A DNA stretch of 64,000 nucleotides, taken from positions 124,001-188,000 of the forward strand of contig NZ_JACVFB010000006.1 of NCBI RefSeq assembly GCF_014529945.1. The letters run 5' to 3'. The position numbers and the translations under genes are program-made. The DNA comes from Chitinophaga varians. Its GTDB lineage: Bacteria; Bacteroidota; Bacteroidia; Chitinophagales; Chitinophagaceae. The notes beneath the pieces were generated by a model. It searched no databases, was not told the DNA's origin, and worked only from the letters and a program-made list of their open reading frames with translations. Positions 50,878 through 63,200 of this stretch are shown one piece after another (positions within the stretch are counted from its first letter, which is position 1; each line of letters opens with the position of its first letter).

Positions 50878-51486
50878 ATGAAAAAACTGTTTCTCGCCGT
50901 TGCAATGCTTGCAATGACCGCTGTTACCACCACTGTTAGTGCGCAAAAATTACTGCGCTTCGGTATTAAGGGTGGCGCCAACCTTGGAAAATTGGATGGT
51001 TCCGGATTTCAGGATGGATTTAAATTAGGCTACCACCTGGGTGGTTTCGCACAGTTAAACCTGGTAAAAGGTTTTGGTGTGCAGGGTGAAGTGATCTTCT
51101 CTTCTACAAAAACAGAAACCACTGATAATTTCAAAGATATCTACGAAGGCGTAAGCACTTCCGACAACCGTAAAAAAATAAACCTGAACTACCTGAGCAT
51201 TCCCTTGCTCGCAAATATCGACCTGGGAACTCCCCGTCTCAAACTGCAGGTAGGTCCTCAGTTTGGCGCTATGGTGAGCGACAGAAAAGTTTTTGGTGCT
51301 GCCAATACTGCCTTTAAAGGCGGCGAGATTTCCGGTGTGGCCGGCCTGTGGCTGCAGCTGCCTATCGTGAATGTCAGCGCCCGTTACATCATTGGCTTCA
51401 ATGACGTAAAAGGTCTTAACAGCGTAACCAACACCAGCAACTGGAAAAACCAGAGCATTCAGCTGGGCGTAGGTGTGACCCTGTAA
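50878..51486 (+). CDS. Outer-membrane beta-barrel protein, PorT-like family
   Basis: 202 residues. Signal peptide MKKLFLAVAMLAMTAVTTTVSAQ; the mature part starts LRFGIKGGANLGKLDG, the opening of the Bacteroidota PorT/OMP_b-brl_2 type barrels. Alternating strands (LGYHLGGFAQLNLVKGFGVQGEVIFSS, LQVGPQFGAMVSD, IQLGVGVTL) end at the C-terminus. Probably a small outer-membrane barrel; real PorT is part of type IX secretion, but this copy is not specifically assigned to it. Confidence 0.85.
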   Translation: MKKLFLAVAMLAMTAVTTTVSAQKLLRFGIKGGANLGKLDGSGFQDGFKLGYHLGGFAQLNLVKGFGVQGEVIFSSTKTETTDNFKDIYEGVSTSDNRKKINLNYLSIPLLANIDLGTPRLKLQVGPQFGAMVSDRKVFGAANTAFKGGEISGVAGLWLQLPIVNVSARYIIGFNDVKGLNSVTNTSNWKNQSIQLGVGVTL

Positions 51487-51627
51487 TCACGCAAAGACGC
51501 AAAGCAGCAAAGACGCAAAGAACATTTAAGCAAAGGAGCGGAGATCACAGCTGGTCTTCGCTCCTTTGCTTTCTTTTTTCTGTTTATTTTCTTTGCGTCT
51601 TTGCTGCTTTGCTCCTTTGCGTGAAAG
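51485..51627. repeat. Inverted repeat with 8-bp periodic arms, second copy of GCAAAG family
   Basis: The left arm is CACGCAAA GACGCAAA GCAGCAAA GACGCAAAG; the right arm at ~51590-51625 is its reverse complement with small changes. The inner stem GCAAAGGAGCG / CGCTCCTTTGC surrounds a short loop. It shares its words with 19079-19236 and 32862-33110. It follows the stop of the PorT-like gene at once and probably ends that transcript. Confidence 0.88.
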
Positions 51628-51736
51628 TGACAACTCGTCACTTGGCACCAAACTTGACAAGGTAGATGTGCATAAAAAAACGGAGGCTTCAGCAGCATTT
51701 TCTGCCAGAATGTCCTCCGGGCATTAAATATCTCAG

Positions 51737-54139
51737 ATGAACAGATTTTACTTAGGAAATTCGGAAGATGAAATGGAGTTTATGCCTATTATCCCTTTGA
51801 ATGAAGACGGGGAAGGTCAGGAGGAAGATAATATTCCTGATCAACTGGCATTATTACCATTGCGCAATACCGTCCTGTTTCCCGGTGTGGTTTTACCGAT
51901 CACCGTGGGAAGGGATAAATCCATAAAGGCAGTTAACGACGCATACAAGGCTGACAAATTGATCGGCGTGGTGGCACAGAAAGACAGTACCATCGAAGAT
52001 CCCAATGTGGCCGATCTGAGCGAGGTGGGCACCGTGGCCCGCATCGTTAAGCTGATCAAAATGCCGGACGGCGGCACCACCATCATTATTCAGGGCCGCA
52101 AGCGCTTCAAAATAAAAGAGATTGTTTCGGAAGATCCATACTTCAAAGCCCAGGTAGAGCTGTTGCAGGATGAAGCCGCGGATGATGACTCCGAATTCGA
52201 GGCCTATATCTCCTCTATCAAGGACCTGGCAGGACAGATCATCCAGCTGTCTCCCAATCTGCCTTCGGAGGCGAGCATTATCCTCAAAAACATTGAAAAT
52301 GCGTCCTTCCTGGTGCATTTTGTGTCATCCAATCTCAACTCCGACCTGAAAGACAAACAGCAACTGCTGGAAATCAACAACCTGCGTACCCGCGCTGAGT
52401 TGTTGATGAAACTATTGCAGACAGAACTGCAGCTGGCGGAACTGAAAAATAAAATCACCAATAAGACCAAGGCGGACCTCGATAAGCAGCAGCGGGATTA
52501 CTTCCTGCAACAGCAGATGAAGTCCATCAAGGAAGAACTGGGTGGCGACGCCAACGACCGTGAGCTGAAAGAAATGAAGCGCAAAGCGGAAGAGAAGAAA
52601 TGGTCGGCAGCCGCTGCGGAAGCCTTCGCCAAAGGCATCGAGAAACTGGAACGTATGCATCCCAGCACACCGGACTACAGCGTGGTGTACAACCACCTCG
52701 ACCTGATGCTGGACCTGCCCTGGGGCGAATTCACCACTGACAGCTACGACCTGAAAAAGGCGAAGAAAATACTGGACCATGACCATTATGGCATGGAGAA
52801 AATCAAGGAGAGAATACTGGAATACCTGGCCGTACTGAAACTGAAAGGAGATATGAAATCACCTATTCTGTGTTTCGTTGGACCTCCGGGTATCGGTAAA
52901 ACCTCTCTGGGCCGTTCTATTGCCAATGCGGTTGGCCGTAAGTACGTGCGGTTGAGCCTCGGCGGTTTGCATGATGAAAGTGAGATCAGAGGCCACCGTA
53001 AAACCTATATCGGTGCCATGCCTGGCCGGGTGATACAATCTATCCGCAAAATCAAGTCTGCCAATCCTGTCATGATCCTCGATGAAATTGACAAGATCGG
53101 CAACGACCTGCGTGGCGATCCAAGTTCAGCGCTGCTGGAGGTGCTGGACCCTGAGCAGAACAGCACTTTCTATGATAACTACCTGGAGCTGGAATTTGAC
53201 CTGAGCAAGGTGTTATTCATTGCTACTGCCAACAATATCAGTGCTATTCATCCTGCGCTGCGCGACAGGCTGGAGATCATTGACCTGAGCGGTTATTCTA
53301 TCGAGGAAAAAACCGAGATCGCCAAACGCCACCTGCTGCCCAAACAGAAAGAGGCGCACGGTCTGCAGGATATCAAGTTCAAACTGGGCAACGGTGTCAT
53401 TGAACATATCATCGCGGACTACACCCGCGAAAGCGGTGTGAGGGAGCTGGACAGGCTTTTCGCGGCGATCATGCGTAACCTGGCCAAAGAAGTGGCCATG
53501 GAGCGTAAGGTGCCTGAAAATATCACCGATGCAGATGTAGAGCGGATACTGGGGAGACCCCGCTATTCCAACGAGATCTATAAGGTAGGCAACCCTCCGG
53601 GCGTAGCCGTGGGGCTTGCGTGGACATATGTGGGCGGAGAGATCCTGTTTATCGAAAGCAGCCTGAGTGAGGGCAAAGGAGAACTGAAGTTGACCGGTAA
53701 CCTGGGGAATGTGATGAAAGAATCGGCAGTTACTGCGCTGACCTATATTCAGTCCCATGCTGCTGAGTTGAAGCTGGACCCGAAAATCTTCCATACGAAG
53801 AATGTGCACGTGCATATACCGGAAGGCGCCGTGCCGAAAGACGGTCCCAGTGCCGGTATTACCATGCTGACGGCGCTGACTTCGTTATTCACCGGGCGTA
53901 AGGTAAGATCATATCTGGCCATGAGCGGAGAGATTACCCTGAGGGGACAGGTGCTGCCGGTGGGTGGTCTGAAAGAAAAAATTCTGGCCGCCAAAAGGGC
54001 AGGTATCAAGGAAATCATCTTATGTTGGCAGAATGAGAAGGATATAAAAGAAATAAATCCTTCATATATCAAAGGCATGAAGTTTCATTATGTAAGAGAA
54101 ATGAACCAAGTGCTGGAAATAGCGTTATTAAAGAAGTAG
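51737..54139 (+). CDS. lon: ATP-dependent protease Lon
   Basis: An 800-residue LonA protease for misfolded and regulatory proteins. N-terminal LON domain (LPLRNTVLFPGVVLPITVGRD), AAA+ module with Walker A GPPGIGKT from residue 382, and the C-terminal serine protease with S705 in PKDGPSAG and K748 in GGLKEKILAA, 43 residues apart as in E. coli. A ~40-residue acidic N-terminal extension (EDEMEFMPIIPLNEDGEGQEED) precedes the LON domain. Single gene; a weak CGGAGG/CCTCCG stem lies in the leader. Confidence 0.96.
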   Translation: MNRFYLGNSEDEMEFMPIIPLNEDGEGQEEDNIPDQLALLPLRNTVLFPGVVLPITVGRDKSIKAVNDAYKADKLIGVVAQKDSTIEDPNVADLSEVGTVARIVKLIKMPDGGTTIIIQGRKRFKIKEIVSEDPYFKAQVELLQDEAADDDSEFEAYISSIKDLAGQIIQLSPNLPSEASIILKNIENASFLVHFVSSNLNSDLKDKQQLLEINNLRTRAELLMKLLQTELQLAELKNKITNKTKADLDKQQRDYFLQQQMKSIKEELGGDANDRELKEMKRKAEEKKWSAAAAEAFAKGIEKLERMHPSTPDYSVVYNHLDLMLDLPWGEFTTDSYDLKKAKKILDHDHYGMEKIKERILEYLAVLKLKGDMKSPILCFVGPPGIGKTSLGRSIANAVGRKYVRLSLGGLHDESEIRGHRKTYIGAMPGRVIQSIRKIKSANPVMILDEIDKIGNDLRGDPSSALLEVLDPEQNSTFYDNYLELEFDLSKVLFIATANNISAIHPALRDRLEIIDLSGYSIEEKTEIAKRHLLPKQKEAHGLQDIKFKLGNGVIEHIIADYTRESGVRELDRLFAAIMRNLAKEVAMERKVPENITDADVERILGRPRYSNEIYKVGNPPGVAVGLAWTYVGGEILFIESSLSEGKGELKLTGNLGNVMKESAVTALTYIQSHAAELKLDPKIFHTKNVHVHIPEGAVPKDGPSAGITMLTALTSLFTGRKVRSYLAMSGEITLRGQVLPVGGLKEKILAAKRAGIKEIILCWQNEKDIKEINPSYIKGMKFHYVREMNQVLEIALLKK

Positions 54140-54317
54140 GGCGGGAAAGGCAGTGACTACTGGTTGGAACTGCCGGCTCCGTTTTTATAAAAACAGACTT
54201 ATTTTAGTTTTACTATAAAGTCATTTTGTTGCCATTCCTGGCAGCAATTTTTTAAAAGTTCATATCGGTTTTGTTGTGACCCCGGTATGAGCATCATGTT
54301 GATTGTTTTAAGGGTTC

Positions 54318-54350
54318 TTAAAGCCATTCCTCTCAGCGGAATGGCTTTAA
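54318..54350. terminator. Hairpin after lon, bidirectional candidate
   Basis: TTAAAGCCATTCC pairs perfectly with GGAATGGCTTTAA around 7 bases, followed by a T-rich stretch. It lies ~180 bases after lon in the 399-base gap to pdxJ, which also holds two REP-like palindromes and another hairpin. Confidence 0.75.
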
Positions 54351-54359
54351 TATTTTGGC

Positions 54360-54379
54360 CCCGGGGCTGAAGCCCTGGG
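54360..54379. repeat. REP-like palindrome, copy 5
   Basis: CCCGGGGCTGAAGCCCTGGG, reverse orientation, one base different in the stem from the main form. Confidence 0.8.
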
Positions 54380-54423
54380 CGACGTTTGGAATTCAAATCC
54401 GATCATGGTTCAATTATCAATAG

Positions 54424-54479
54424 AAAAGCCCATAAATCTGATAGCATCAAGCTACGGGATTTATGGGCTTTTATTTTAG
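54424..54479. terminator. Strong bidirectional terminator between lon and pdxJ
   Basis: AAAAGCCCATAAATC pairs with GATTTATGGGCTTTT over 15 bp, with a nested TAGC/GCTA stem and a T-rich tail (TTATTTT). Between converging genes. Confidence 0.87.
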
Positions 54480-54511
54480 TATCTCATGGGAGACAACTGA
54501 ACACAACGTAG

Positions 54512-54531
54512 CCCGGGGCTTCAGCCCTGGG
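54512..54531. repeat. REP-like palindrome, copy 6
   Basis: CCCGGGGCTTCAGCCCTGGG preceded by CGTAG. It lies seven bases beyond the pdxJ stop. Confidence 0.83.
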
Positions 54532-54538
54532 AAATTAA

Positions 54539-55273
54539 TTAGTGGTCGGCGAGTTGTCTTTTATAGAGTTGAATGGTGTTTTCGAGGCCATAATACAGGG
54601 CATCTGCCACGAGGGCATGACCGATAGACACTTCTTTCAGTTGCGGTATATGCAGTTTGAAGAAGCGGAGATTGTCCAGGTTCAGGTCATGGCCGGCATT
54701 CAGTTCCAGTCCGATATTGGTGGCTTCGCGGGCCGTGTTTTTATAGTCGTTGAATAGCTGGAGGTTCTGCGGCTGTGTACGTGCTTTCGTATATTCTTCC
54801 GCGTAAGGGCCGGTATACAGTTCGATGCGGTCGGCACCGGCTGTTTTGGCGCCTTCCACCTTATCGGGTTCGGCGTTGAGGAATATAGAAACGCGGATAC
54901 CGGCATTTTTCAGCTCACTGATCACTTCCTTCAGTTGGGATTGGTGTTGGATGGTGTCCCAGCCGGTGTTGGAGGTGATCGCATCTGGCGGGTCCGGTAC
55001 CAGGGTGCACTGATGAGGTTTTACGGCCAGTACAAGGTCCATGAAATCTCTGGAAGGGTATCCTTCGATATTAAATTCGGTCGTGACAAGGGGTTTAAGG
55101 TCTCTTACGTCCTGGTAGCGGATATGACGCTCGTCCGGGCGGGGGTGGACGGTAATACCGTCAGCGCCGAACCGTTCGCAATCCTGTGCCACTTTAAGAA
55201 TGTCCGGAAGGTTGCCGCCCCGTGCATTGCGCAGGGTAGCAAACTTGTTGATATTTACGCTCAGCTTTGTCAT
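54539..55273 (-). CDS. pdxJ: Pyridoxine 5'-phosphate synthase
   Basis: Final ring-closing step of pyridoxal phosphate synthesis from 3-amino-1-hydroxyacetone phosphate and 1-deoxyxylulose 5-phosphate. 244 residues, TIM barrel: LSVNINKFATLRNARGGN at the start, GADGITVHPRPDERHIRYQD, FNIEGYPS, CTLVPD and ELNAGHDLNL. A -7 box lies four bases before the start. Followed by a REP-like repeat and terminator. Confidence 0.95.
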   Translation of the reverse strand: MTKLSVNINKFATLRNARGGNLPDILKVAQDCERFGADGITVHPRPDERHIRYQDVRDLKPLVTTEFNIEGYPSRDFMDLVLAVKPHQCTLVPDPPDAITSNTGWDTIQHQSQLKEVISELKNAGIRVSIFLNAEPDKVEGAKTAGADRIELYTGPYAEEYTKARTQPQNLQLFNDYKNTAREATNIGLELNAGHDLNLDNLRFFKLHIPQLKEVSIGHALVADALYYGLENTIQLYKRQLADH

Positions 55274-55277
55274 GCTA

Positions 55278-55285
55278 CAAAAGTA
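55278..55285 (-). promoter_or_regulatory. -7 promoter box for pdxJ, leaderless geometry
   Basis: On the minus strand TACTTTTG, an exact TAnnTTTG, is only four bases from the ATG, so transcription would start at or near the codon. No clear -33 box; the upstream sequence is the periodic repeat. Confidence 0.42.
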
Positions 55286-55289
55286 CTAA

Positions 55290-55456
55290 TCAATTACGAA
55301 TTACGGGTTACGAATTACGAAGGGAGAGCGGTTTTATCACAGTGTGCATAAATAATAGCTGCAAATAAAAAGACCTGAGCAAATGTATATTCGCTCAGGT
55401 CTTTGCTTTTTTCAATTCGTAATTCGTAATTCGTAATCCGTAATTCGTAATTGAAA
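55290..55456. repeat. Inverted repeat with 7-bp periodic arms (AATTCGT family)
   Basis: The left arm 55290-55320 pairs with 55424-55454 over 31 bp with one mismatch. The right arm is AATTCGT repeated five times, one unit reading AATCCGT. An inner stem AAAGACCTGAGC / GCTCAGGTCTTT (55369-55380, 55393-55404) with T tract ends the ahcY message. It lies between ahcY and pdxJ. Confidence 0.9.
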
Positions 55457-55461
55457 ATCGA

Positions 55462-56790
<1,329 letters not shown>

Positions 56791-56806
56791 TAAATAAAGT
56801 TTTGTG

Positions 56807-56814
56807 CAAATCTA
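56807..56814 (-). promoter_or_regulatory. -7 promoter box for ahcY
   Basis: On the minus strand TAGATTTG, an exact TAnnTTTG, 16 bases before the start codon; the leader would be ~10 bases. No SAH riboswitch core is apparent. Confidence 0.5.
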
Positions 56815-56926
56815 GGCTTATTTTAACTTTTAACATAATGACACCCCCCTCTATATCGCAGTGAGCCCCTAAATTTTTGTTAATCATCTCGTTAGAGCGA
56901 TCTCATCCCCGCTAAAACAAATTAAA

Positions 56927-56958
56927 TTTGATTTAATATAAATTATGTTATAAGTTTG
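56927..56958 (+). promoter_or_regulatory. Promoter candidate for the Calx-beta giant gene
   Basis: TTTG (56927-56930) and TAAGTTTG (56951-56958, exact TAnnTTTG) are 20 bases apart, the consensus spacing. It lies in the 486-base AT-rich gap between divergent ahcY and the giant gene. The leader would be ~310 bases, long enough to hold regulation, but no known riboswitch is visible. Confidence 0.5.
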
Positions 56959-57276
56959 TGAATTAAAATATATGATTTAATATTTAATTGTTTAGTGGTA
57001 AAGAACAGTAAGTAGGGTATGAGCAATTATTTACCATCATAGTAAGCGCAATTAGTGTGTCTTATTCTTCCCCGATCCCTGGGTATTGATATCAGATAAT
57101 TGCCGGCAGCGCAAGGTTTTTCAGCTTCAGCTTATGAAGTATTTAGGTTATAGTTTGCCGGGAGAGCCAATTTACGAGGCATATAGGTTTTACAAAGGAC
57201 TGTTTTTTACATTTTGAATGAATCTATATGTATAAATAGAAATTTACATACGCATATGTTAGTCCTGTCCCATTCT

Positions 57277-60200
57277 ATGAAAACGAAGCAGCAGCTATTG
57301 CCGGAAGGCAAAACCATGCTAAGGCGTTGCGTAACATTACTGCTCCTGTTCCTGCTGATATGCACCGGCACACAGGCCCAGACACCACTCCCCGCTACCC
57401 GCGTGATCAATTCCACCGGCGGCAACACAGCCAGCGACGGCCTCCGGCTCGAAATGGACGCTAAAGGCAGAATACAGGTGTTCCGCAATGGTAAAACAGA
57501 TTCTTACGCAGCCAACGGCGAAAAAGGATACGGCGACTACATCCGGGTGAAACACAGCACCAGTCCCATGACGGACCTGCAAAGCCTCGATACCACCGTT
57601 TGTTATATTTCTCCCGTGATCGGAAATGGTACCCCGGCTTCCCCTTACCGGGTTTTCGTATTTAATAGAATATATGATAAGAAGCCAACACCCGACAACC
57701 AATTACAAATTGACGTTACCCGCGCTTACACTTATATCGCACCGAATAAATACTTTACAGTTGACTACTCTTTCAACGGGGCTAACTATGGGTATGACCT
57801 GATGATTTATCAGGAAGAACGGCTGGCCATGCAACAGGACCCCGGTTTTGTGTATGATCCGGGAAATGACTACCAGGTGGGTATTCCGGGGTATTGTAAC
57901 ATGGGATTCAGAAAGGTCATTGACGTTACTACCCAAACAGCCCAATATGTAGGCGCTTACCATAATCCCGCGAATTGTGGTGTATCGCAGCCTTATACCC
58001 ATGCATTTATTTCTGCAGAGCCTACAGGATTTATCAGTCATACCTTGTCTCTTCAACCAGACCTTCCGGGAGCGTATCAGGGAACGAGCCCTTTGAATAC
58101 CTATCCCTACGATAATAAAATCCCCAATCCCTACTTTGATGGATCTGACAGGATGTTGTGTGTGCAGACGGCATTAAGAAATAAAATCACCAACAAGACA
58201 TTTGGTACCCGCATTGCTGTAGGTTATGGCGATCTTAACGCTACCCCGCCCGCCACTTATCCGGACTACGACGCTATGTCCACCGCCATTCAGGGCGCGA
58301 CCTCCAATAATAGTACAGCCGTGACCGTAGAATTTGCCGGCGATGCCGGAGACAACGAAGGCAACGCGGGCAACAACCACGCGCCACAAAGCCTGAAACT
58401 GAAAGTAACCGGCGGTATCCTCTATACACCTGTGTACGCAGAAATGAAAGTGGTGGCCGTTGCCGGAGAACAACACCCGGCAGTGGAAAACCAGGACTTC
58501 ACCTATGAGATGGGGTTCATCATTCCGGCTGGCGACTATACAAAAACGGCTAATCAGCTGGTACCGGTCACCAACGTAATCATCAAAGGCAATAATAAAC
58601 TGGAATACAGCCGCAAGCTCACTCTCCAGCTGCAGAATATCACTTGTAACGCCTCGGTAAACCTGGGTGCCACCCAACAAGCGACCTACACCATCATCGA
58701 TGATGAAGACCGTACGCTGACCATCAACTTCTCACAAACGACCGTCAAAGAAGGTGATCCTAAACTGGTAGGCACCATCTCCCTGCCGGGCAGTACTACC
58801 GTAACAGAAGATACTTATGTAGACCTTTCTGTTCTCAGTGGCAACACCGCTACACCGGACCTGGACTTTACCATGGATAAAAAAGTGCTGATCGCCAACG
58901 GTACAGGCAGCGCTAATATTGAGATTGTGGCGAAACCGGACCTGATACTGGAAGCCAGTGAGACGTTCAAAATACAAGGTGACGCCAGTGTGCTGGGCAT
59001 CGCTAAAACAGCCACCGGACCGGTGATCACTATTACAGACGATACCCGTAATCACGATGAGAATATTACGTTAGGCGTTACCGTTACTCCGGCAGACCCT
59101 GATCCGGCCTATCCCGCACTGACATTTAAGGAAGGATACACTAACGGCACATTCAGGATTAGCCTGCCGGCGGGCGTATCTACAGATATACCCATTACCG
59201 TTACCCTGGCAAAAAGCGGCACCGCTACCGATAATACTGATTATACGCTTACCGTGCCAGCCAATGTTATCAATGGCAATACGCCCATCAGCGGCACCCT
59301 TAACCTGACAGACGATGGCAGGATAGAAGGAGATGAAACCATCGTGCTGACGGCTACTGCCACCGACGGCAGCGCTACCGTGTTTAAGATGACACCGGCC
59401 ACGATCACTATTAAAGATGCGCAGTTGCCACTCCCGTCACCGGCTACACTCCATCTTTCCACCAATGATATTAATGAAGGCGATCCTACCGGCGCTAACT
59501 GCTGGATAGAGCTGCCTGCCGGTATTGTGGCCACCGACATAGCCCTGAATTTCGATATCTCCACCGCTGCCGGCACCACGGCACAAGCGGGTTCCTATTC
59601 CGGGTTACCTGTTTCCATGACGATTCTGGCCGGTTCAAAAGCGTCTGTACCGCAGACCATCACCGCCGCTACCAATCTCATACTGGAAGATGACCGCGCG
59701 CTGGTGATCCACGCTGCCCCGGCTGCCAGCACCATACCGGGCATTACTACCGGCGCAGATGTGACACTCAATATCCACGATAAAACGGACGCCTCTGGCG
59801 TGACCTTAACGGTAGCGCCGGTTACCACTCCGCTGACAGAAGGGCAAGCCACACCGTTTACCATCAAAATGTCCGGCGGATACAGCTCCGCTAAAAGTAT
59901 CAGGATCGCCCTGGCTGCCAACCCTACGGGTACAGAAGCCAGCGCAACAGATTATACACTCGTTAATGAGATAGAGCTGCCGGCATACACTACCGGTACT
60001 TATACCACACCGGCCAATGTGCTGACAGCCGCGACAGATATGGTGATCGAGAAAGACGAAGCGCTGGTGATCACCGGTACTAACGCCATTTATAGTCATA
60101 TTACCGGTGCTACCGTTACCATCAATGACGCTACCAGAAGGAACACTGACAATACAAAAGTGACCCTTACTGTTCCGCAGACCACCATCGCGGAAAACAC

Positions 60201-63200
60201 TGCTACCACCATCACGGCTACACTGCCGGCCGGTGTCACCACTGAAATTCCTATCAACGTAGACCTGAGCGCCATTACCGGCACGGCTACCGTTGATGAC
60301 TATACGTTAACCGGACCGCTGCAGATCACCGCCGCTACTCCGGCACCAGTCGCTACCCTGAACATCATCAAGGATGATCTGGTGGAGAATCAGGAAACCC
60401 TGACCATCACACCGGCCATCACGGACGCTTATAGCACTTCCTACGGCATCGACCCGGCTACCCTGACCTTCACGATCAATGACCTGGAATATCCGCTGCT
60501 GGCCACTCATCCGATCCTACTCAGCAGTACGCCTGCTACCATCAAAGAAGGCGACCTGACCGGCGCCACACTGACAGCCACGCTGCCAAACGGCTGGAAA
60601 TCAGCCATACCATTGACCGTACAGCTGGTGAAGAACAGCGGCTCCACTGCTACCGACGACCGTCATACTGCTATCCTTAATAAACAACTCATCATCCAGT
60701 CCACCGGCACGGCCTCCATGCAGGTGCTGGCTACCGACAACGATGTCCTGGATGACGATGCTGATCTGATTGTTGACGGTAACCCTGGTAACACCACGTT
60801 ACCTGTTACCAGCACCACTATTCATATCGCAGACGGCACCATCGACAAACCCGATGCCCGGAAAATTACCCTCACCGCCAACAAAACATTGATACCGGAA
60901 GGCGAGAAGCTGAGCGTAACCGTGACCCGTCTGTATACCTCCGCCAAAAAAGTAGCGGTACAATTATCAGTAGATCCCGCTTCAGAAGCTAGCCTTGCTA
61001 AAAACGACTACGCCATCATCAATACCCTGCTGGAACTGGACAAAACCGATAAAACACACACCTTCGATGTTATCCAGACCCATACAGATCAGATACTGGA
61101 GAAAGATGAATCGCTGAAGATGATCGCCACGCTGGCTGGTTATGATGTGAACAACCTGGACCTGCAAATACAGGACCTGACCCGCACCATTGCTGCCAAC
61201 AGGGTGCTGACGCTTACTCCGTATAAAACACAACATGCCAAAGAAGGCGAGGATGGCAGTGTGCATATCGCGCTACCGGCAGGCGTTACCACAGAAGTGC
61301 CTATTAGTCTCACGCTGGCGCAGACCAATGGCGCCGCCGAAGCAGGCGCAGATTACCTCCTGGGCAATGCCTTCTCCTTTAATAACGCCAACGATACTAC
61401 GGTGGCCCTGAAGATACAGGCGGATAATCTGGTGGAAGGTCCTGAGAAATTTGAGATCACGACTACCGCTACAGACGCTATCAGCACGTATACCACGAAT
61501 GTTTTTGAAGTGAATATCGACGATGCGCAGTATCCGCTGACAGCACCGATCAAAATTACCCGCTCTCTGGCGGCCATCGATGAAGGCGGCGCCGGAGCAG
61601 CTATCGGCGTGGAACTGCCGAATGGCTGGCAGGCCGGTCAACCGATCGTGGTGACCATCAACAAAGATGCAGCGTCTACTGCCGATGCCATCGACTATAA
61701 ACCGCTGTCCTTCCCGCTTACCATTACCATTCCGAAACTGGCCACCGGAGCTACACATCCGGTACTGCTGGAAGCTGTGAAAGACCTGATCCTGGAAGAT
61801 GATGAAACGGTTATATTCACTGGTTCCACCGGTGATGTGAACATGCCGGTGAAAGGCGATACTGTGGTGATCCTCGACAGGACCCACGACGACCCCGCTA
61901 CCGGTTATATCCACATTATTCCGGTAACACCTGGTACGGCTGTGAAAGAAGGCGATACCTATACCGCCAAAGTATCACTGGCGCCTGGCGTTACTTCCAG
62001 CAAACCGATCACCGTATCGTTGTATGCCGGCGCCGGCACACAGGCGAAAACAACCGACTACAGCGGGCTGCCGTCACAGGTGACCATCCCGGCACTGCAA
62101 CCGGACGTAAACTTCACCGTAAAAGCGGAAAGTGATAATATCATCGAGAAAGACGAGCTGTTGCAGCTGGTAGCCGCACCGAAAAATATGAACGGCATGA
62201 AGGGTGATACCCTCCCCCTGATCATACAGGATGTGACCCGTCTGGACCCGAACAACCTGAAAGTACAGGTGAAGATTGATTCTACTATCCTGCACGAAGG
62301 CAGCACTTCTGCTGTAACAGTAGGATTTGTGAACAGCCTGATTTCCTCCGAAGAAGACATCACGATCAATATCAACCGTGATGCCGCTTCCACCGCAGAT
62401 GATGCCGATTATAGCGGCGTACCGTCTGCCGTAACACTGCCGGCGCTGACTAACAATAAGGTATATACGTTGCAGATGATCAATGATAATGTGCTGGAAG
62501 GAGATGAAACCCTGCAACTGAGCGCCCAGCTGGTGACACCGGGTTATACCCTTATTCAGCCCACCCCGGTATTGATTCCGGAAACCGGTGATATGAGCGT
62601 GCACCTGGTAAAAGATAAAGATGCCGCAGAACCAGCCACCAATGGTGGTTATATCATCAAGTTGCCAGGCACCAGCACCGCTGCCGCCGATGTGAAAGTA
62701 GTATTCTATGTAAGCAGCATTGCCGGAACTACCAACATTGCACCGATACAGACATCTGCTACCATCTTACAGGGACAAAACAGTGTAACCGTTCCCGTGA
62801 ACGTGATCGACAACCGCGTGATCGAAGGAGACGAGCAGGTGAAAGCGGCCCTTATGCTGGCACAGATGAAACGGTTCAATAAAAACATCGGATTGGATGT
62901 GAATGACCTGGACACGGTACGCCTGACAGTATTCGATGATGAAAGTTATGCTACCGGCCCCAAAGCTACTGCCCGTGAAATGATGGTAGAGAAAACAGCC
63001 GATGCGTCTGAACCGAGTACACCAGGTTATTTCAGGGTACATTTCACCGATACGCAACTGACCGCCGTAAAAGACGTGACCGTAACTTATCAGGTGAGTG
63101 GTAACGCCACACCGGATGCCCGTTACCGTAAACTCAGCGGTACCACCGTAATTCAGGCCGGTAAAAACTTTGCTGATATTCAGGTGGACCCGATTGACAA

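Noticed and set aside
51660..51736. Terminator or leader hairpin before lon (CGGAGG/CCTCCG)
   Set aside because: Six-base stem with a long loop and no T tract; too weak to list alone.
54199..54396. 65-residue minus-strand frame after lon
   Set aside because: It spans a REP-like palindrome and a terminator hairpin, and its first residues merely translate the repeat. No family resemblance.
56791..56900. SAH or SAM riboswitch upstream of ahcY
   Set aside because: The -7 box lies 16 bases from the start codon, leaving no room for an aptamer in the leader.
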